Shown: positions 8,467 through 16,667 of the stretch, in pieces
Position numbering within the stretch: the stretch's first letter is position 1
Layout: each line of letters begins with the position of its first letter
From: Priestia megaterium
GTDB taxonomy: Bacteria; Bacillota; Bacilli; Bacillales; Bacillaceae_H
DNA: 64,000 nt
Assembly (NCBI RefSeq): GCF_009497655.1
Contig: NZ_CP023317.1
Coordinates: 1,641,501 to 1,705,500, forward strand
Direction: 5' to 3'
Position numbers and translations under genes: made by a program
The notes under the pieces: model-generated
The model's database searches: none
What the model was told of the DNA's origin: nothing
What the model saw: only the letters and a program-made list of their open reading frames with translations

Positions 8467-8775
8467 GTATTATCTAATATTGTCAAACAAGATTTTAAGT
8501 CTCTTAACGAATATAAATATTATCTTGATACATTCCGCTTTTCCACCAGGAGTATTTGTCTTCCCCTTCAATCAACTGCTAGAAAGACCTAAACAAATGA
8601 AGTCTGCGTTTAGCTTAATAAAAAAACAAACTACTAATCGCTTGATCAATAGCTCGTTTTTTACTTCATCTAAAATACTTTTGTCTCAACCTCTTTTTTC
8701 ACCAGAATCTCTACTTCCGACTTTCTTATTCCCGAAAAAGAACTTTCCTGACACTGTTTTTCTAATCCGGAAATA
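8467..8775. other. Intergenic stretch upstream of the partition locus
   Basis: About 300 bp with no gene I can support. A TTG-started plus-strand frame (8480-8776) has no ribosome site and a low-complexity Phe/Ser/Pro translation. The minus strand reads for about 90 codons with one stop and includes the string NTPGGKAE, which might be a decayed gene, but I cannot name it. Confidence 0.4.
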
Positions 8776-8893
8776 AGTTCAACTAGATAAAAAAAATGTT
8801 GATATGTGTAAGTTTTTGATGATAAATCAGTTGAACTGAAGGATTGAAAATCTACCTTTTCTTTTGTATAATAAGTTCAACAGAAGTTCAACT
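8776..8893. promoter_or_regulatory. Four AGTTCAACT-type sites: putative parC centromere/operator
   Basis: The 9-mer AGTTCAACT occurs at 8776-8784 (+), as its exact complement AGTTGAACT at 8829-8837, as AGTTCAACA at 8874-8882 and as AGTTCAACT at 8885-8893. Two copies lie immediately downstream of the -10 element and one just upstream of the -35. This is the arrangement expected if the ParR-like protein binds the sites, both to repress its own operon and to load actin filaments on the DNA. Binding is an inference. Confidence 0.7.
8844..8872 (+). promoter_or_regulatory. SigA-type promoter of the parM-parR operon
   Basis: TTGAAA (8844-8849), exactly 17 bp, then TATAAT (8867-8872). The transcript would start near 8880, inside the two downstream AGTTCAAC sites, about 34 nt before the parM-like start. 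Confidence 0.8.
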
Positions 8894-8913
8894 AAAAAAA
8901 GAGGTGTATAGAG

Positions 8914-10095
8914 ATGAAAATTTCACGTTTTAATAAAGACTGTGGGAACTCAGTCGATATGAATATCATAGATGGATATCTATTTGATTTCCAAACCAAC
9001 GTAGTAGAACTCCAAAAAGAAGCTGCTGATTCATTCTTCACAGATGCTGTTACAGCACCAGAGGAATTTAAAAAGCGTATCTTATTATCTACAACCATTG
9101 GAGAGGAAGAAAAAGAACGTTATTTCTTAGTGGGTGACATTGCCGCCAGCCAACAATTAGCAAACAATCATATCAATCGTTTACATAATAAAATTACAAG
9201 TCATATTCCATACGTAACATTTTTAGCTGCCGTTGCATACTACCACGCGTTACACACAAAAGATCAAAAGGACAACAACATCCAAATTGACTATTTCTCT
9301 ACAATGTTACCAATTTGGTTACTAAAAAAAGAAAGTACGTTTGGTGAAGCGCAAAAGGCTATGGCAAATCGCTTTGTTGGTGATCACACTTTTTATATCC
9401 ATACCCCAGGATTTGAAAAAGAATTAAAAGTATCTGTGGAAGAAAGTGTTTGTTTAAAGGAAGGTGAAATCGCACGTTTTGCGTTAAAGAAAGACCTAAC
9501 GCTTCAAGACCGTGAAGATGCTAATGAATATGTGGAATGTGAAACCGTAATGATCGATATCGGTGGAGGATCCATTGATGTTGTAATCTTACCTGAAGGG
9601 TTGAAGGCTGCGAACAGTCGTGAATCGTTCCAAAGTATCGAGGGTATTCCCTACTTAGCACATATCGATAAGTTACGAAAAGAGAAATTCCCAGAGTTGT
9701 TTACCGATTTACGCGCTTTTGATCAATTTATTTTAGATAACTACAGCAAACAAAAGTTTGAACTAAAAAATGAAAACACAGGTGAATCCATTGATTTAAC
9801 AGCTCAAATCAAATCTTCTCTAAGAGATTATGTAGAGATCTTACTAGCTAAGTTAAATGATGTCGCCCCACCACCAGCAAATAAAATCCGAAAATATGTA
9901 TATAGTGGCGGTGTCGCTCCTACACTAGAAGTAGCGATTATGAATAGCATGCGTGAAAAAATTGGCGAAGAACGCACAGAGAAATATCATAAAGTGCCTG
10001 AGGATAGCCGTCACTTAAATTTATTCGGCTTAGAAATCCGAAGCATGGGGTACCTTCAAAAGAAACAAGCCGAGAAGAAAGCCGTTAAATCCTAA
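8914..10095 (+). CDS. ParM/Alp-family actin-like plasmid-segregation ATPase
   Basis: 393-residue actin-fold ATPase related to ParM, AlfA and Alp7A, which polymerise to push or pull plasmid copies apart. The phosphate-2 loop MIDIGGGSIDVV is clear at about residues 212-223, and the adenosine-region glycine pair appears as YSGGVAPTLE at about 331-340. The N-terminal phosphate-1 loop is weaker (RFNKDCGNS, where ParM has DxGxxx). Lengths and domain order fit the family. The start is ATG 8914, 9-10 nt after GAGGTG. It is followed after 17 nt by a ribbon-helix-helix partner gene and preceded by repeated sites, so the trio forms a ParMRC-type system. Nothing in the sequence suggests inactivation. No replication initiator gene is present in the window. 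Confidence 0.9.
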   Translation: MKISRFNKDCGNSVDMNIIDGYLFDFQTNVVELQKEAADSFFTDAVTAPEEFKKRILLSTTIGEEEKERYFLVGDIAASQQLANNHINRLHNKITSHIPYVTFLAAVAYYHALHTKDQKDNNIQIDYFSTMLPIWLLKKESTFGEAQKAMANRFVGDHTFYIHTPGFEKELKVSVEESVCLKEGEIARFALKKDLTLQDREDANEYVECETVMIDIGGGSIDVVILPEGLKAANSRESFQSIEGIPYLAHIDKLRKEKFPELFTDLRAFDQFILDNYSKQKFELKNENTGESIDLTAQIKSSLRDYVEILLAKLNDVAPPPANKIRKYVYSGGVAPTLEVAIMNSMREKIGEERTEKYHKVPEDSRHLNLFGLEIRSMGYLQKKQAEKKAVKS

Positions 10096-10112
10096 CAGCG
10101 TAGGTGATAACC

Positions 10113-10490
10113 ATGTCAGAGCGTCAAAACGCCTTTACGATTAAAACTAATCAGTTGAGTGATGAAGTCTATGATATACTTGCAAAATATGCAAAGTCTC
10201 GAAAATTAGGGGACTATATTTCATCTCTAATTGTTCGTGACCTTCATAGTTCATCTTCCAATCAAGTAGAAGCAGGACACAGAACAGAAGAACTTCTTGA
10301 ACATATCAATTCCGAACTACGGGAATTAAAGAAATTAGCTCAGTCCAACGGGTTTGTGAGTAAACAAGAGGAGATAGAAGAGAAGCCTTCAGAAAGCCAC
10401 CAAACCTTCAAAGAAGGTAAGGTTGCAGATCTAGAGCAATTATCTGGGTCATTAGATGATGATGATTTAGAGGAATACAACGATTTTTAA
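10113..10490 (+). CDS. ParR-like ribbon-helix-helix adaptor protein
   Basis: 125 residues. The N-terminal part (FTIKTNQLSDEVYDILAKYA then KLGDYISSLIVRDL) has the strand-helix-helix pattern of a ribbon-helix-helix DNA-binding domain (about residues 6-46). A charged linker with a possible short coiled coil (ELLEHINSELRELKKLAQ) follows, and the C-terminus is acidic and ends DDDDLEEYNDF. In ParR-type adaptors the C-terminal tail binds the actin filament end. It is the second gene of the partition operon. The start is ATG 10113 after TAGGTGA; upstream GTG 10104 overlaps the site. It probably binds the AGTTCAACT sites and represses the operon. Confidence 0.82.
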   Translation: MSERQNAFTIKTNQLSDEVYDILAKYAKSRKLGDYISSLIVRDLHSSSSNQVEAGHRTEELLEHINSELRELKKLAQSNGFVSKQEEIEEKPSESHQTFKEGKVADLEQLSGSLDDDDLEEYNDF

Positions 10491-10492
10491 TT

Positions 10493-10546
10493 AAAAAAGC
10501 TACTAGTATGTGGGACGAGACTGTCCCACATACCAGTAGCTTTTTT
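10493..10546 (+). terminator. Strong terminator of the partition operon
   Basis: Long stem (24-nt arms 10493-10516 and 10523-10546, one mismatch) ending in TTTTTT, directly after the parR-like stop. Confidence 0.92.
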
Positions 10547-10979
10547 GTTTTCAATATGTCTATTCGTTTTTGATACATTATCATATGTACAAAAAACGTG
10601 TTAAACCTAAAAAAATGGGAGGAAACAGCTTATTTATGGATAATAATAATTAGCACGAGTACTTTTATTTATTCTAATTTTGCTTTGTCTCAAGAACATT
10701 AATAATTAAGTTTAGGTATTCTAAATACCATATCGAAGCTCAATCACACCATGAAGTGTTAGATAAAAGGTACGCTTATCGTCTCCCAAGATGACAAGGA
10801 CATTGCGGAGTTTAGGTTGGATTCAAACGAATAAACATGACTATAAATTTATTAGATTAATAGCTTGCTAACTCTGAAGGTATTCAGAATTAGCGGGCTA
10901 TTGTTTTTACATTGAAACGCTTGTACGTGAATTTAATTTATATAGCTTTTTTAAGCAACATATAATTGATTGGCTCTAA
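10547..10979. other. Gene-poor gap with a gene ghost near 10765-10827
   Basis: No intact gene. Plus-strand codons 10765-10827 read KGTLIVSQDDKDIAEFRL before a stop, with another stop immediately upstream. The translation looks protein-like, and a terminator hairpin at 10859-10908 follows. I read this as the 3' end of a decayed gene; the family is not recognised. Confidence 0.4.
10859..10908 (+). terminator. Terminator hairpin after the 10.8-kb gene ghost
   Basis: AATAGCTTGCTAACTCTGAA (10859-10878) pairs with 10883-10902 with three mismatches, followed by GTTTTT. Confidence 0.75.
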
Positions 10980-11099
10980 TTATTTAGTCACGATAAGCGC
11001 TCGAATAATTTCATTCCAGTAGTATTTGAAATCTTTTTTACTCGTATCTTTTTGTGTTAAACTCATCGATTCCTTTGTATTTTCTTTTTTTATATTCAT
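10980..11099 (-). CDS. 39-residue peptide, divergent from the LysR gene
   Basis: A short frame, ATG 11099 to TAA 10980, encoding 39 residues. The N-terminus is very basic and hydrophilic (MNIKKENTKES), and the C-terminus is amphipathic and ends NEIIRALIVTK. AAGGGGA stands 8 nt before the ATG, which is good support. No family recognised. It lies divergent to the LysR gene, with the 27-bp palindrome at 11187-11213 between them, so it could be a target of that regulator. Confidence 0.55.
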   Translation of the reverse strand: MNIKKENTKESMSLTQKDTSKKDFKYYWNEIIRALIVTK

Positions 11100-11186
11100 T
11101 ATGATTTCCCCTTATCACTTTGTATTTAGTATGTTGTGGTTTGATTTACCATATTTTATAATGAAATTAACGATCGTTACAGATGA

Positions 11187-11213
11187 ATATTCCGATTGAA
11201 TCAATCGGAATAT
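11187..11213. promoter_or_regulatory. 27-bp perfect palindrome, likely LysR operator
   Basis: Arms ATATTCCGATTGA (11187-11199) and its exact complement (11201-11213) around a single central base, 24 bp before the LysR start codon. LysR proteins commonly autoregulate through dyad sites in such divergent regions. A further half site ATCCGATTA follows on the right. Confidence 0.75.
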
Positions 11214-11236
11214 CCGATTACATAGAGGTGAGGGAA

Positions 11237-12160
11237 ATGGAAATAAAACAACTGATTACATTTAAAACAGCTGCAGAAAATTTAAATTTTACATATACGG
11301 CTAAAATTTTGAATTTTGCTCAATCAAGCGTTACCGCACAAATAAAAGCTCTTGAAAATGAACTTGAAACGCCTTTATTTGAACGTCTTGGGAAACGCTT
11401 GGTTTTAACAGAGGCAGGTAGAGAATTTAAAAGATACGCAGATAAAATGATTCAATTGACTAAGGAAGCAAAAAACGCTGTAAGTGGAGTGGAGGAGCCT
11501 TCGGGTACGCTTATTATTGGATCTTCTGAAAGCCAGTGTACCTATAGATTGCCTCCCATATTAAAAGAGTTTAAGGATCAATTTCCTAAGGTTAAAATGA
11601 TTTTTAAACCTATTTATTCTCAAGAACAAACAAGAGCGCAGCTACTAGACGGCACTCTTGATATCGCCTTTACAATGGAGCCTATTCAGCATCATGATGC
11701 AAATCTACATACACAATGTCTTGTTGCAGAAGACTTAAAAATTGTTGCTTCTCCTCAGCATCCTTTAGCTGATAAAACGGATATCTACTTAGAAGAGCTT
11801 GAAAATGAGACTCTCTTGTATACCGAATCAGGTTGTTCATATCGCGTAGTGTTGGAAAACTTGTTTCGTGAGGCGGGTATTTGTACATCCACTAAATTCG
11901 AATTTGCAAGTGTGGAAGCTATTAAGCAATGTGTGATGTTGGATTTAGGTATTGCGATATTGCCTGAAGTAGTGGTAAAAGGAGAGCTTGAGAAAGGAAT
12001 ATTAAAAGAATTGGCTTGTACTAAAGTGGATACGACCCTTTATACACAAATGTTTTGGCATAAAGATAAATTTATGTCTCTTCCTTTACAATCGTTTATT
12101 CAATTGGCTTGCAGTACTTTTGGTTTAAATTATATAGGTACCGAAAGTGAAAAACTCTAG
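11237..12160 (+). CDS. LysR-family transcriptional regulator
   Basis: 307 residues, normal LysR length. The winged helix-turn-helix is at residues 1-60 (LITFKTAAENLNFTYTAKIL, then SSVTAQIKALE), followed by the linker helix and a periplasmic-binding-like effector domain with TESGCSYR and LGIAILP segments seen in Bacillus LysR proteins. AGGTGAGGG is a few nt before ATG 11237; the open frame extends upstream to 11183 but runs through the operator palindrome, so I reject that start. Possible targets are itself, the divergent 39-residue gene and the downstream hydrolase. Effector unknown. Confidence 0.9.
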   Translation: MEIKQLITFKTAAENLNFTYTAKILNFAQSSVTAQIKALENELETPLFERLGKRLVLTEAGREFKRYADKMIQLTKEAKNAVSGVEEPSGTLIIGSSESQCTYRLPPILKEFKDQFPKVKMIFKPIYSQEQTRAQLLDGTLDIAFTMEPIQHHDANLHTQCLVAEDLKIVASPQHPLADKTDIYLEELENETLLYTESGCSYRVVLENLFREAGICTSTKFEFASVEAIKQCVMLDLGIAILPEVVVKGELEKGILKELACTKVDTTLYTQMFWHKDKFMSLPLQSFIQLACSTFGLNYIGTESEKL

Positions 12161-12325
12161 GTACATTATGCCGACTAAAGAATTACACAGGATACATAAA
12201 ATAATCTGATATCTTTCCCAATAAGATAAGAGGTGAAGGAAATCTTCATTCCTTCACTAATATATAGATGAACATTAATAAACTAGATTTTAATTGGTGA
12301 AATCTGAGTTAGGAGTTGATCTAAT

Positions 12326-13015
12326 TTGAAAATGCGAGTAAATCAAATTAAACTAAATGGTTTAACATTTCAATATCGAGAGGCGGGCGAAGCTTCAGCA
12401 CCTGTCATTGTTGCACTTCACGCTTTAGGAATGAGTGCAGAATCGTGGGACGAAGTAGCGGCTGCATTAGGAAAGGAATACCGGTTTTTAGCTTTAGATC
12501 AAAGAGGACACGGTGGAAGTGAGAGAGCCGGCACGTATACGTTTGAACTTATGTGTGATGACTTGCTTCAGTTTGTAAATGCGCTGAAATTAGAGCGCTT
12601 TACGTTAATGGGTCACTCTATGGGTGGCACCGTCTCCTACCTTTTTTCCGAGACATTTCCATCAAGGGTAAAACGGTTAATTGTTGAAGATACACCTCCA
12701 CCTTTTACAGGAGAGAAGTTCGAAATTCCTTCTAAACCTCCTGGCTCTCTACCATTTGACTGGGAGGTTGTACCTTCAATTCTTCAACAGTTGAACAACC
12801 CGAAGCCTAAATGGTGGGGAAGTCTTACAGAGATAATTGCACCTACTCTCATCATAGGAGGAGGATCTAGCCATATCCCTCAAGATAAGTTGCAGGAAGT
12901 TTCTAAACGTATTCCAGATTGCAAGTTAGTGACGATAGAAGGAGCTGGACATGAGGTGCATACAGAGAATTTATCAGCGTTCTTAACTGCTGTGAAAGAT
13001 TTCCTTGATTCGTGA
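12326..13015 (+). CDS. Alpha/beta-fold hydrolase
   Basis: 229 residues. An alpha/beta hydrolase with oxyanion region HALGMSAESW, the DQRGHGGSE turn, nucleophile Ser98 in MGHSMGG and catalytic His209 in GAGHEVH. A cap region is short. AGGAG lies 10 nt before TTG 12326; ATG 12332 is an alternative 16 nt away. The gene follows the LysR gene by 165 bp, so it may belong to the same regulon. Family members include esterases and C-C hydrolases; the substrate is unknown. Confidence 0.88.
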   Translation: MKMRVNQIKLNGLTFQYREAGEASAPVIVALHALGMSAESWDEVAAALGKEYRFLALDQRGHGGSERAGTYTFELMCDDLLQFVNALKLERFTLMGHSMGGTVSYLFSETFPSRVKRLIVEDTPPPFTGEKFEIPSKPPGSLPFDWEVVPSILQQLNNPKPKWWGSLTEIIAPTLIIGGGSSHIPQDKLQEVSKRIPDCKLVTIEGAGHEVHTENLSAFLTAVKDFLDS

Positions 13016-13063
13016 CTTTCTGGAGCTTTTATTTAATTTAAAAGATTATTTAAGTGAATAGAC

Positions 13064-13101
13064 ACCAAATAACGAGCCTTACTTAAGGCTCGTTATTTGG
13101 T
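13064..13101. terminator. Shared terminator between convergent genes
   Basis: Perfect 18-bp arms (13064-13081, 13084-13101) around a 2-nt tip; right arm ends CGTTATTTGGT followed by CTTATTCTTTT. Confidence 0.85.
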
Positions 13102-13102
13102 C

Positions 13103-13690
13103 TTATTCTTTTACGATAGGAACATTCTTAAAAAATTTTTCTCGAATAGCTGCCGATTTAACTGTTTTATTTATCTTTTCTTTATTATCATCTATAAATT
13201 GCTGTGCTTTTTCTTTATCAAATAATTTATTACTATCCGGTAAAGTTTTAATGTTGCCAGAAATAAACTGTTCCATTTCTTCTCTAGATACTGAGAATTT
13301 TTGATTGTCTACTTTAAAACTGTAACCTTGAGCATTAGGCACTAATATTGCTAAATAAATAGCATTATAAAGAAAGTTTTTCTCTAGCGTATTCTTACCG
13401 TCAAACCAATATTTTAACGTTTCATCTTCAGATAAAGAGCCCTCTTTAGTACCATAAATTATTTTTGGTGTTTTATTATGTAAATCGATTTCTTTAAACG
13501 TTTCTCCTCCAGGCAATGCTCTTACGATAGCTGAAACGTTAGAATTATCTCCGACATAAGTTCCGCTATGCTCTTTAAGCTTTTGTACATCAACAGTGTT
13601 AATACTTGTGACTTCTTCTTTTGAAGAACAGCCGGCTATGCCTACAAGGAGTAATAAGATTAAACAAAAAAGCACCTTAAAATATTTCAT
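13103..13690 (-). CDS. Lipoprotein with DUF4825-like domain
   Basis: 195 residues. The signal peptide ends in the lipobox GIAGC with Cys21. The mature domain starts LKEHSGTYVGDNSNVSAIVR and continues to KIIYGTKEG and a Tyr/Asn-rich helix; this agrees with DUF4825 as I remember it, a family of Bacillus secreted proteins without known role. GGAGG is 5 nt before ATG 13690. The C-terminal quarter (DKEKAQQFIDDNKEKINK) is a charged helix outside that domain. Confidence 0.75.
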   Translation of the reverse strand: MKYFKVLFCLILLLLVGIAGCSSKEEVTSINTVDVQKLKEHSGTYVGDNSNVSAIVRALPGGETFKEIDLHNKTPKIIYGTKEGSLSEDETLKYWFDGKNTLEKNFLYNAIYLAILVPNAQGYSFKVDNQKFSVSREEMEQFISGNIKTLPDSNKLFDKEKAQQFIDDNKEKINKTVKSAAIREKFFKNVPIVKE

Positions 13691-13920
13691 AAAAACCTCC
13701 ATTTTATTACTATAATACCCTTATGTGGATTTTTCACGAATTATCAGTGTATCGTAAATATGATGTTTTGAAAAGATGTAGGTACTTTTGTACAGAATAA
13801 CCTTTGCTGTAGGGGATGTTTTGTCTACTGTCAGTAGAAGGAAGGAACTTTGAAACATGAAAAGACCCCAAAGCTTTCTTGAAAAAGCGCTTTGAAGTCT
13901 TCATTTCTCGTGTTTTGCTT

Positions 13921-14760
13921 TTAAGAGCTAATCCTTACAATTGATTTGATAATTTGTTCCCAGTCCTCGCTATGAACTTCATGTCCTGTACCTTCAAGAG
14001 CTATTAATTTAGCATGAGAAATAGCTTTTGCAAGAGCAAGTCCATGTTCGTATGGGAGTGCCGGATCTTCTGTTCCATGAATGATCAATGTAGGTATACT
14101 AATTTCACTCGACCTGTCATAATATTGGCCTCCTCCTTGAAGCAAAGCATGGTTAAATCTACTCGGCAGCTGTTTGGCCCGGGCAGCTTCTCTTTTTGCT
14201 AGCTTATACATCCTTTCCTCTTCATAAGGTTTTGTTCCACTTAACGTTTTCCATCCACCTGCAAGATAGGGAACGGTTTCCTCATGTTTTGACCAGTCTA
14301 TGGAAGTGCTTTTTGTATGATAATCAAGTATGCGCTGATCCATTGGAGGCAATTTTTCCGCCTCCGTTCCAAAAACGCTTGATGCAATTAAAGTAAGAGA
14401 GTCTATGCGTTCGGGATATCTAAGAGCAAGAATCTGTCCTATCATCCCGCCCAAAGACATTCCAACAATATGAGCTTTTTCGATAGAGTAAGCATCTAAA
14501 ACGCCAATTGCATCGTCAGCCATATCCGTTATTGTATAGTTAGAAGTTCCGGGTGGATAAGTGGTAGAGCGGCCTAAATCACGATGGTCGTAACGAATAA
14601 CAAATCTCTCCCTATCAGCAAGACGAAGACAGAAGTCTTCATCCCACCAATCTAACGAGGACATTGCTCCCATTATTAAAAGTACAGCAGAATTTTCGGG
14701 GTTTCCAAAGCTTTCTGTGCAAATCTCTACGTTATCTATTTTTAGTATTTGTTCATTCAT
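13921..14760 (-). CDS. Alpha/beta hydrolase (RdmC-like esterase group)
   Basis: 279 residues. An alpha/beta hydrolase with nucleophile Ser102 in VGMSLGG, the YDHRDLGRS turn, acid candidate in HGTEDPALP and catalytic His in GTGHEVHSED. The overall sequence resembles aclacinomycin methylesterase-type hydrolases, which are often misannotated; the real substrate is unknown. AGGAGG is 7 nt before ATG 14760. A weak hairpin with AAAGC/GCTTT arms at about 13865-13900 may end the transcript. It is only distantly similar to the 12326 hydrolase. Confidence 0.88.
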   Translation of the reverse strand: MNEQILKIDNVEICTESFGNPENSAVLLIMGAMSSLDWWDEDFCLRLADRERFVIRYDHRDLGRSTTYPPGTSNYTITDMADDAIGVLDAYSIEKAHIVGMSLGGMIGQILALRYPERIDSLTLIASSVFGTEAEKLPPMDQRILDYHTKSTSIDWSKHEETVPYLAGGWKTLSGTKPYEEERMYKLAKREAARAKQLPSRFNHALLQGGGQYYDRSSEISIPTLIIHGTEDPALPYEHGLALAKAISHAKLIALEGTGHEVHSEDWEQIIKSIVRISS

Positions 14761-15039
14761 TTGTGTACCTCCTCTTAAGTGTTAGAGAAATGAAAAGCAG
14801 CTCTTTATTCAGTTCTCTAAAATGAGGTTATTTCCTTTTTGAATTTTATTTAGGGAATCGATTATTTTGCCTATCTCTTTACCAAAAAGTGAAATATAAC
14901 CAAAACTAAGGGAAGAGGACGAGCATAAACTGTTAGAGACCGAGAGTTTACTATCTGTAATAAGTTCTATATTGACTAGAATAGAGCAGGAAAGTTGAAT
15001 GCACGTATGGAAGACTAATCATGTGAGGTGAAAACGAGA

Positions 15040-15516
15040 ATGAATGATTACTATGGAGAGCTTTGCACAAGGTTATACGAAGTTGATAAATCCGTTGCAG
15101 AGAGAAAAGAGCTGGAGTTTTATCTTTCCTTTGTAAAAGACCAAAATATGAAAGTATTAGAACCGATGTGTGGGAAAATACTTTTAACGATTATAAAGAA
15201 AAAAAGTGAAATTGAAGAACTAGTAGATTGGACTGAAACAAATAGAGTATCTTTTAATAAAGAAATCATCGTCGTTTACAAAAAAAGCTTCTACGATAGA
15301 AAAGCGAGCTCTTTGAATACTAAGATAAAATATGAGCTACTTCAAGGAAATCAGACAAAAAAGGTGGAGATAATGGATTTTCCTCTTCGACTTTATAGTT
15401 CAGAAGAATTTGAAAGTATCCTTAGCTCTAATGGATTTAACAACCTTACTGTTCATGAAGTAAAAGATGGCTACGGAGAAGGCGTCTCATTTTCTGTTTA
15501 TGAGTGCGGAATATAG
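15040..15516 (+). pseudogene. SAM-dependent methyltransferase with internal in-frame deletion
   Basis: The frame encodes about 158 residues whose two ends belong to a class I methyltransferase. The N-terminus (YYGELCTRLYEVDK...LEFYLSFVK...VLEPMCG) stops exactly at the SAM-binding glycine motif. The next residues, KILLTIIKKK, jump to the C-terminal beta sheet (FPLRLYSSEEFESILSSNGF). The bulk of the Rossmann core, roughly 90-140 residues, is missing without a frameshift. A protein lacking the cofactor fold should not methylate, so I call this a pseudogene, although the frame is open and AGGTGA precedes ATG 15040. GTG 15028 is also in frame. Confidence 0.75.
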
Positions 15517-15654
15517 ACAGTGTAATACCATTTAAACTTTGATTACCTTTTTCATTCATTAAAACTTGATAGATTAATATACATATACAGGATTGCTGAA
15601 TTCGTGTGCTACTGGTAAGCATATGAATTCATCGTTCCCATGAGGAGATGCTTT

Positions 15655-16431
15655 ATGAAGCGGTTAATAAATAAAGTTGCGATTGTTACTGGTGCTAGTC
15701 GAGCGCAGGGTATTGGTACTGAAATATGTCGGGAGTTAGCTAGAGAAGGGGCAGATATCTTTTTTACCCATTGGTCAAAGTATGATCATTCGATGACTTA
15801 TTTTAATGAAGATGATGCTAATTGGTCGAAGCATCTTATGGAGGAGATTCGCAGTCTGGGAGTACGATGTGAATCGATGGCATTGGATTTATCACAGCCC
15901 GATGCACCAATAAAGCTGCTTGATACAGTTCAAACCAAACTGGGTTCTCCATCAATCCTTGTAAATAATGCAACACATTCTGTGGACGTGGATTTTCGTT
16001 CTATAGATGCTGATGTTCTCGACGCTCATTATGACGTGAATGTTAGAGGGACATGTCTTTTAACTGTTGAGTTTGCACGTCTAATCGAAGGCAAACATGG
16101 CGGTCGAATTATTAATATGGTATCAGGTCAAGATAAGTCACCTGAGCCTGGAAATTTGGCTTATGTTGCCACCAAAGGTGCCGTTTCTACATTTACTAAA
16201 TCAGTTGCTATTGAATTAGCACCTCTTAAAATTACTGTTAATGCTGTAGATCCTGGACCAACTAACACTGGCTGGATGAGCAGTGAGTTAAAGGAAGATT
16301 TACTGCCTAAGTTCCCAATGGGTCGACTCGGTGAGCCTCGAGATGCCGCCAAATTAATTATCTTTTTAGCAAGTGAAGAAGCGGAATGGATTACCGGACA
16401 AATTATCCACTCAGACGGTGGCTTTTGGTGA
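15655..16431 (+). CDS. Short-chain dehydrogenase/reductase (SDR), FabG-like
   Basis: 258 residues. A classical SDR with NAD(P)-binding TGASRAQGIG near the N-terminus, NNA, and catalytic Ser157, Tyr170 and Lys174 (YVATK). The ending SDGGFW is typical of FabG-like members. An insertion rich in aromatic and charged residues after strand 2 (HWSKYDHSMTYFNEDD) sets it apart from true FabG. GAGGAG precedes ATG 15655; the open frame extends to 15640 without a separate site. Probably a reductase of unknown small substrate. Confidence 0.9.
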   Translation: MKRLINKVAIVTGASRAQGIGTEICRELAREGADIFFTHWSKYDHSMTYFNEDDANWSKHLMEEIRSLGVRCESMALDLSQPDAPIKLLDTVQTKLGSPSILVNNATHSVDVDFRSIDADVLDAHYDVNVRGTCLLTVEFARLIEGKHGGRIINMVSGQDKSPEPGNLAYVATKGAVSTFTKSVAIELAPLKITVNAVDPGPTNTGWMSSELKEDLLPKFPMGRLGEPRDAAKLIIFLASEEAEWITGQIIHSDGGFW

Positions 16432-16493
16432 TTTAACATAGTAGCGGTCTTTCAATCTTTTAGCGGATTTTTATATGGAACAAGTAGCTGAAA

Positions 16494-16520
16494 GGATCTT
16501 CAAATGAAGATTCTTTTTTT
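16494..16520 (+). terminator. Terminator of the SDR gene
   Basis: GGATCTTC (16494-16501), loop AAAT, GAAGATTC (16506-16513), then TTTTTTT. Confidence 0.88.
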
Positions 16521-16667
16521 ATAATGTAAAGTAACATTAATGGGCTATGAAGGGAAAAGTACGGGCTTTTCTAAATCAATAGTAAAATAAGGTATCTCAT
16601 TATGGTGAATGCTTTATCACTTTCACTTATTGACGACAAATCGGGTATATTCAGGGGGAATATGTAT

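Noticed and set aside
8480-8776. 98-codon plus-strand reading frame upstream of the partition locus
   Set aside because: TTG start without a ribosome site, low-complexity translation, and it runs into the AGTTCAACT array.
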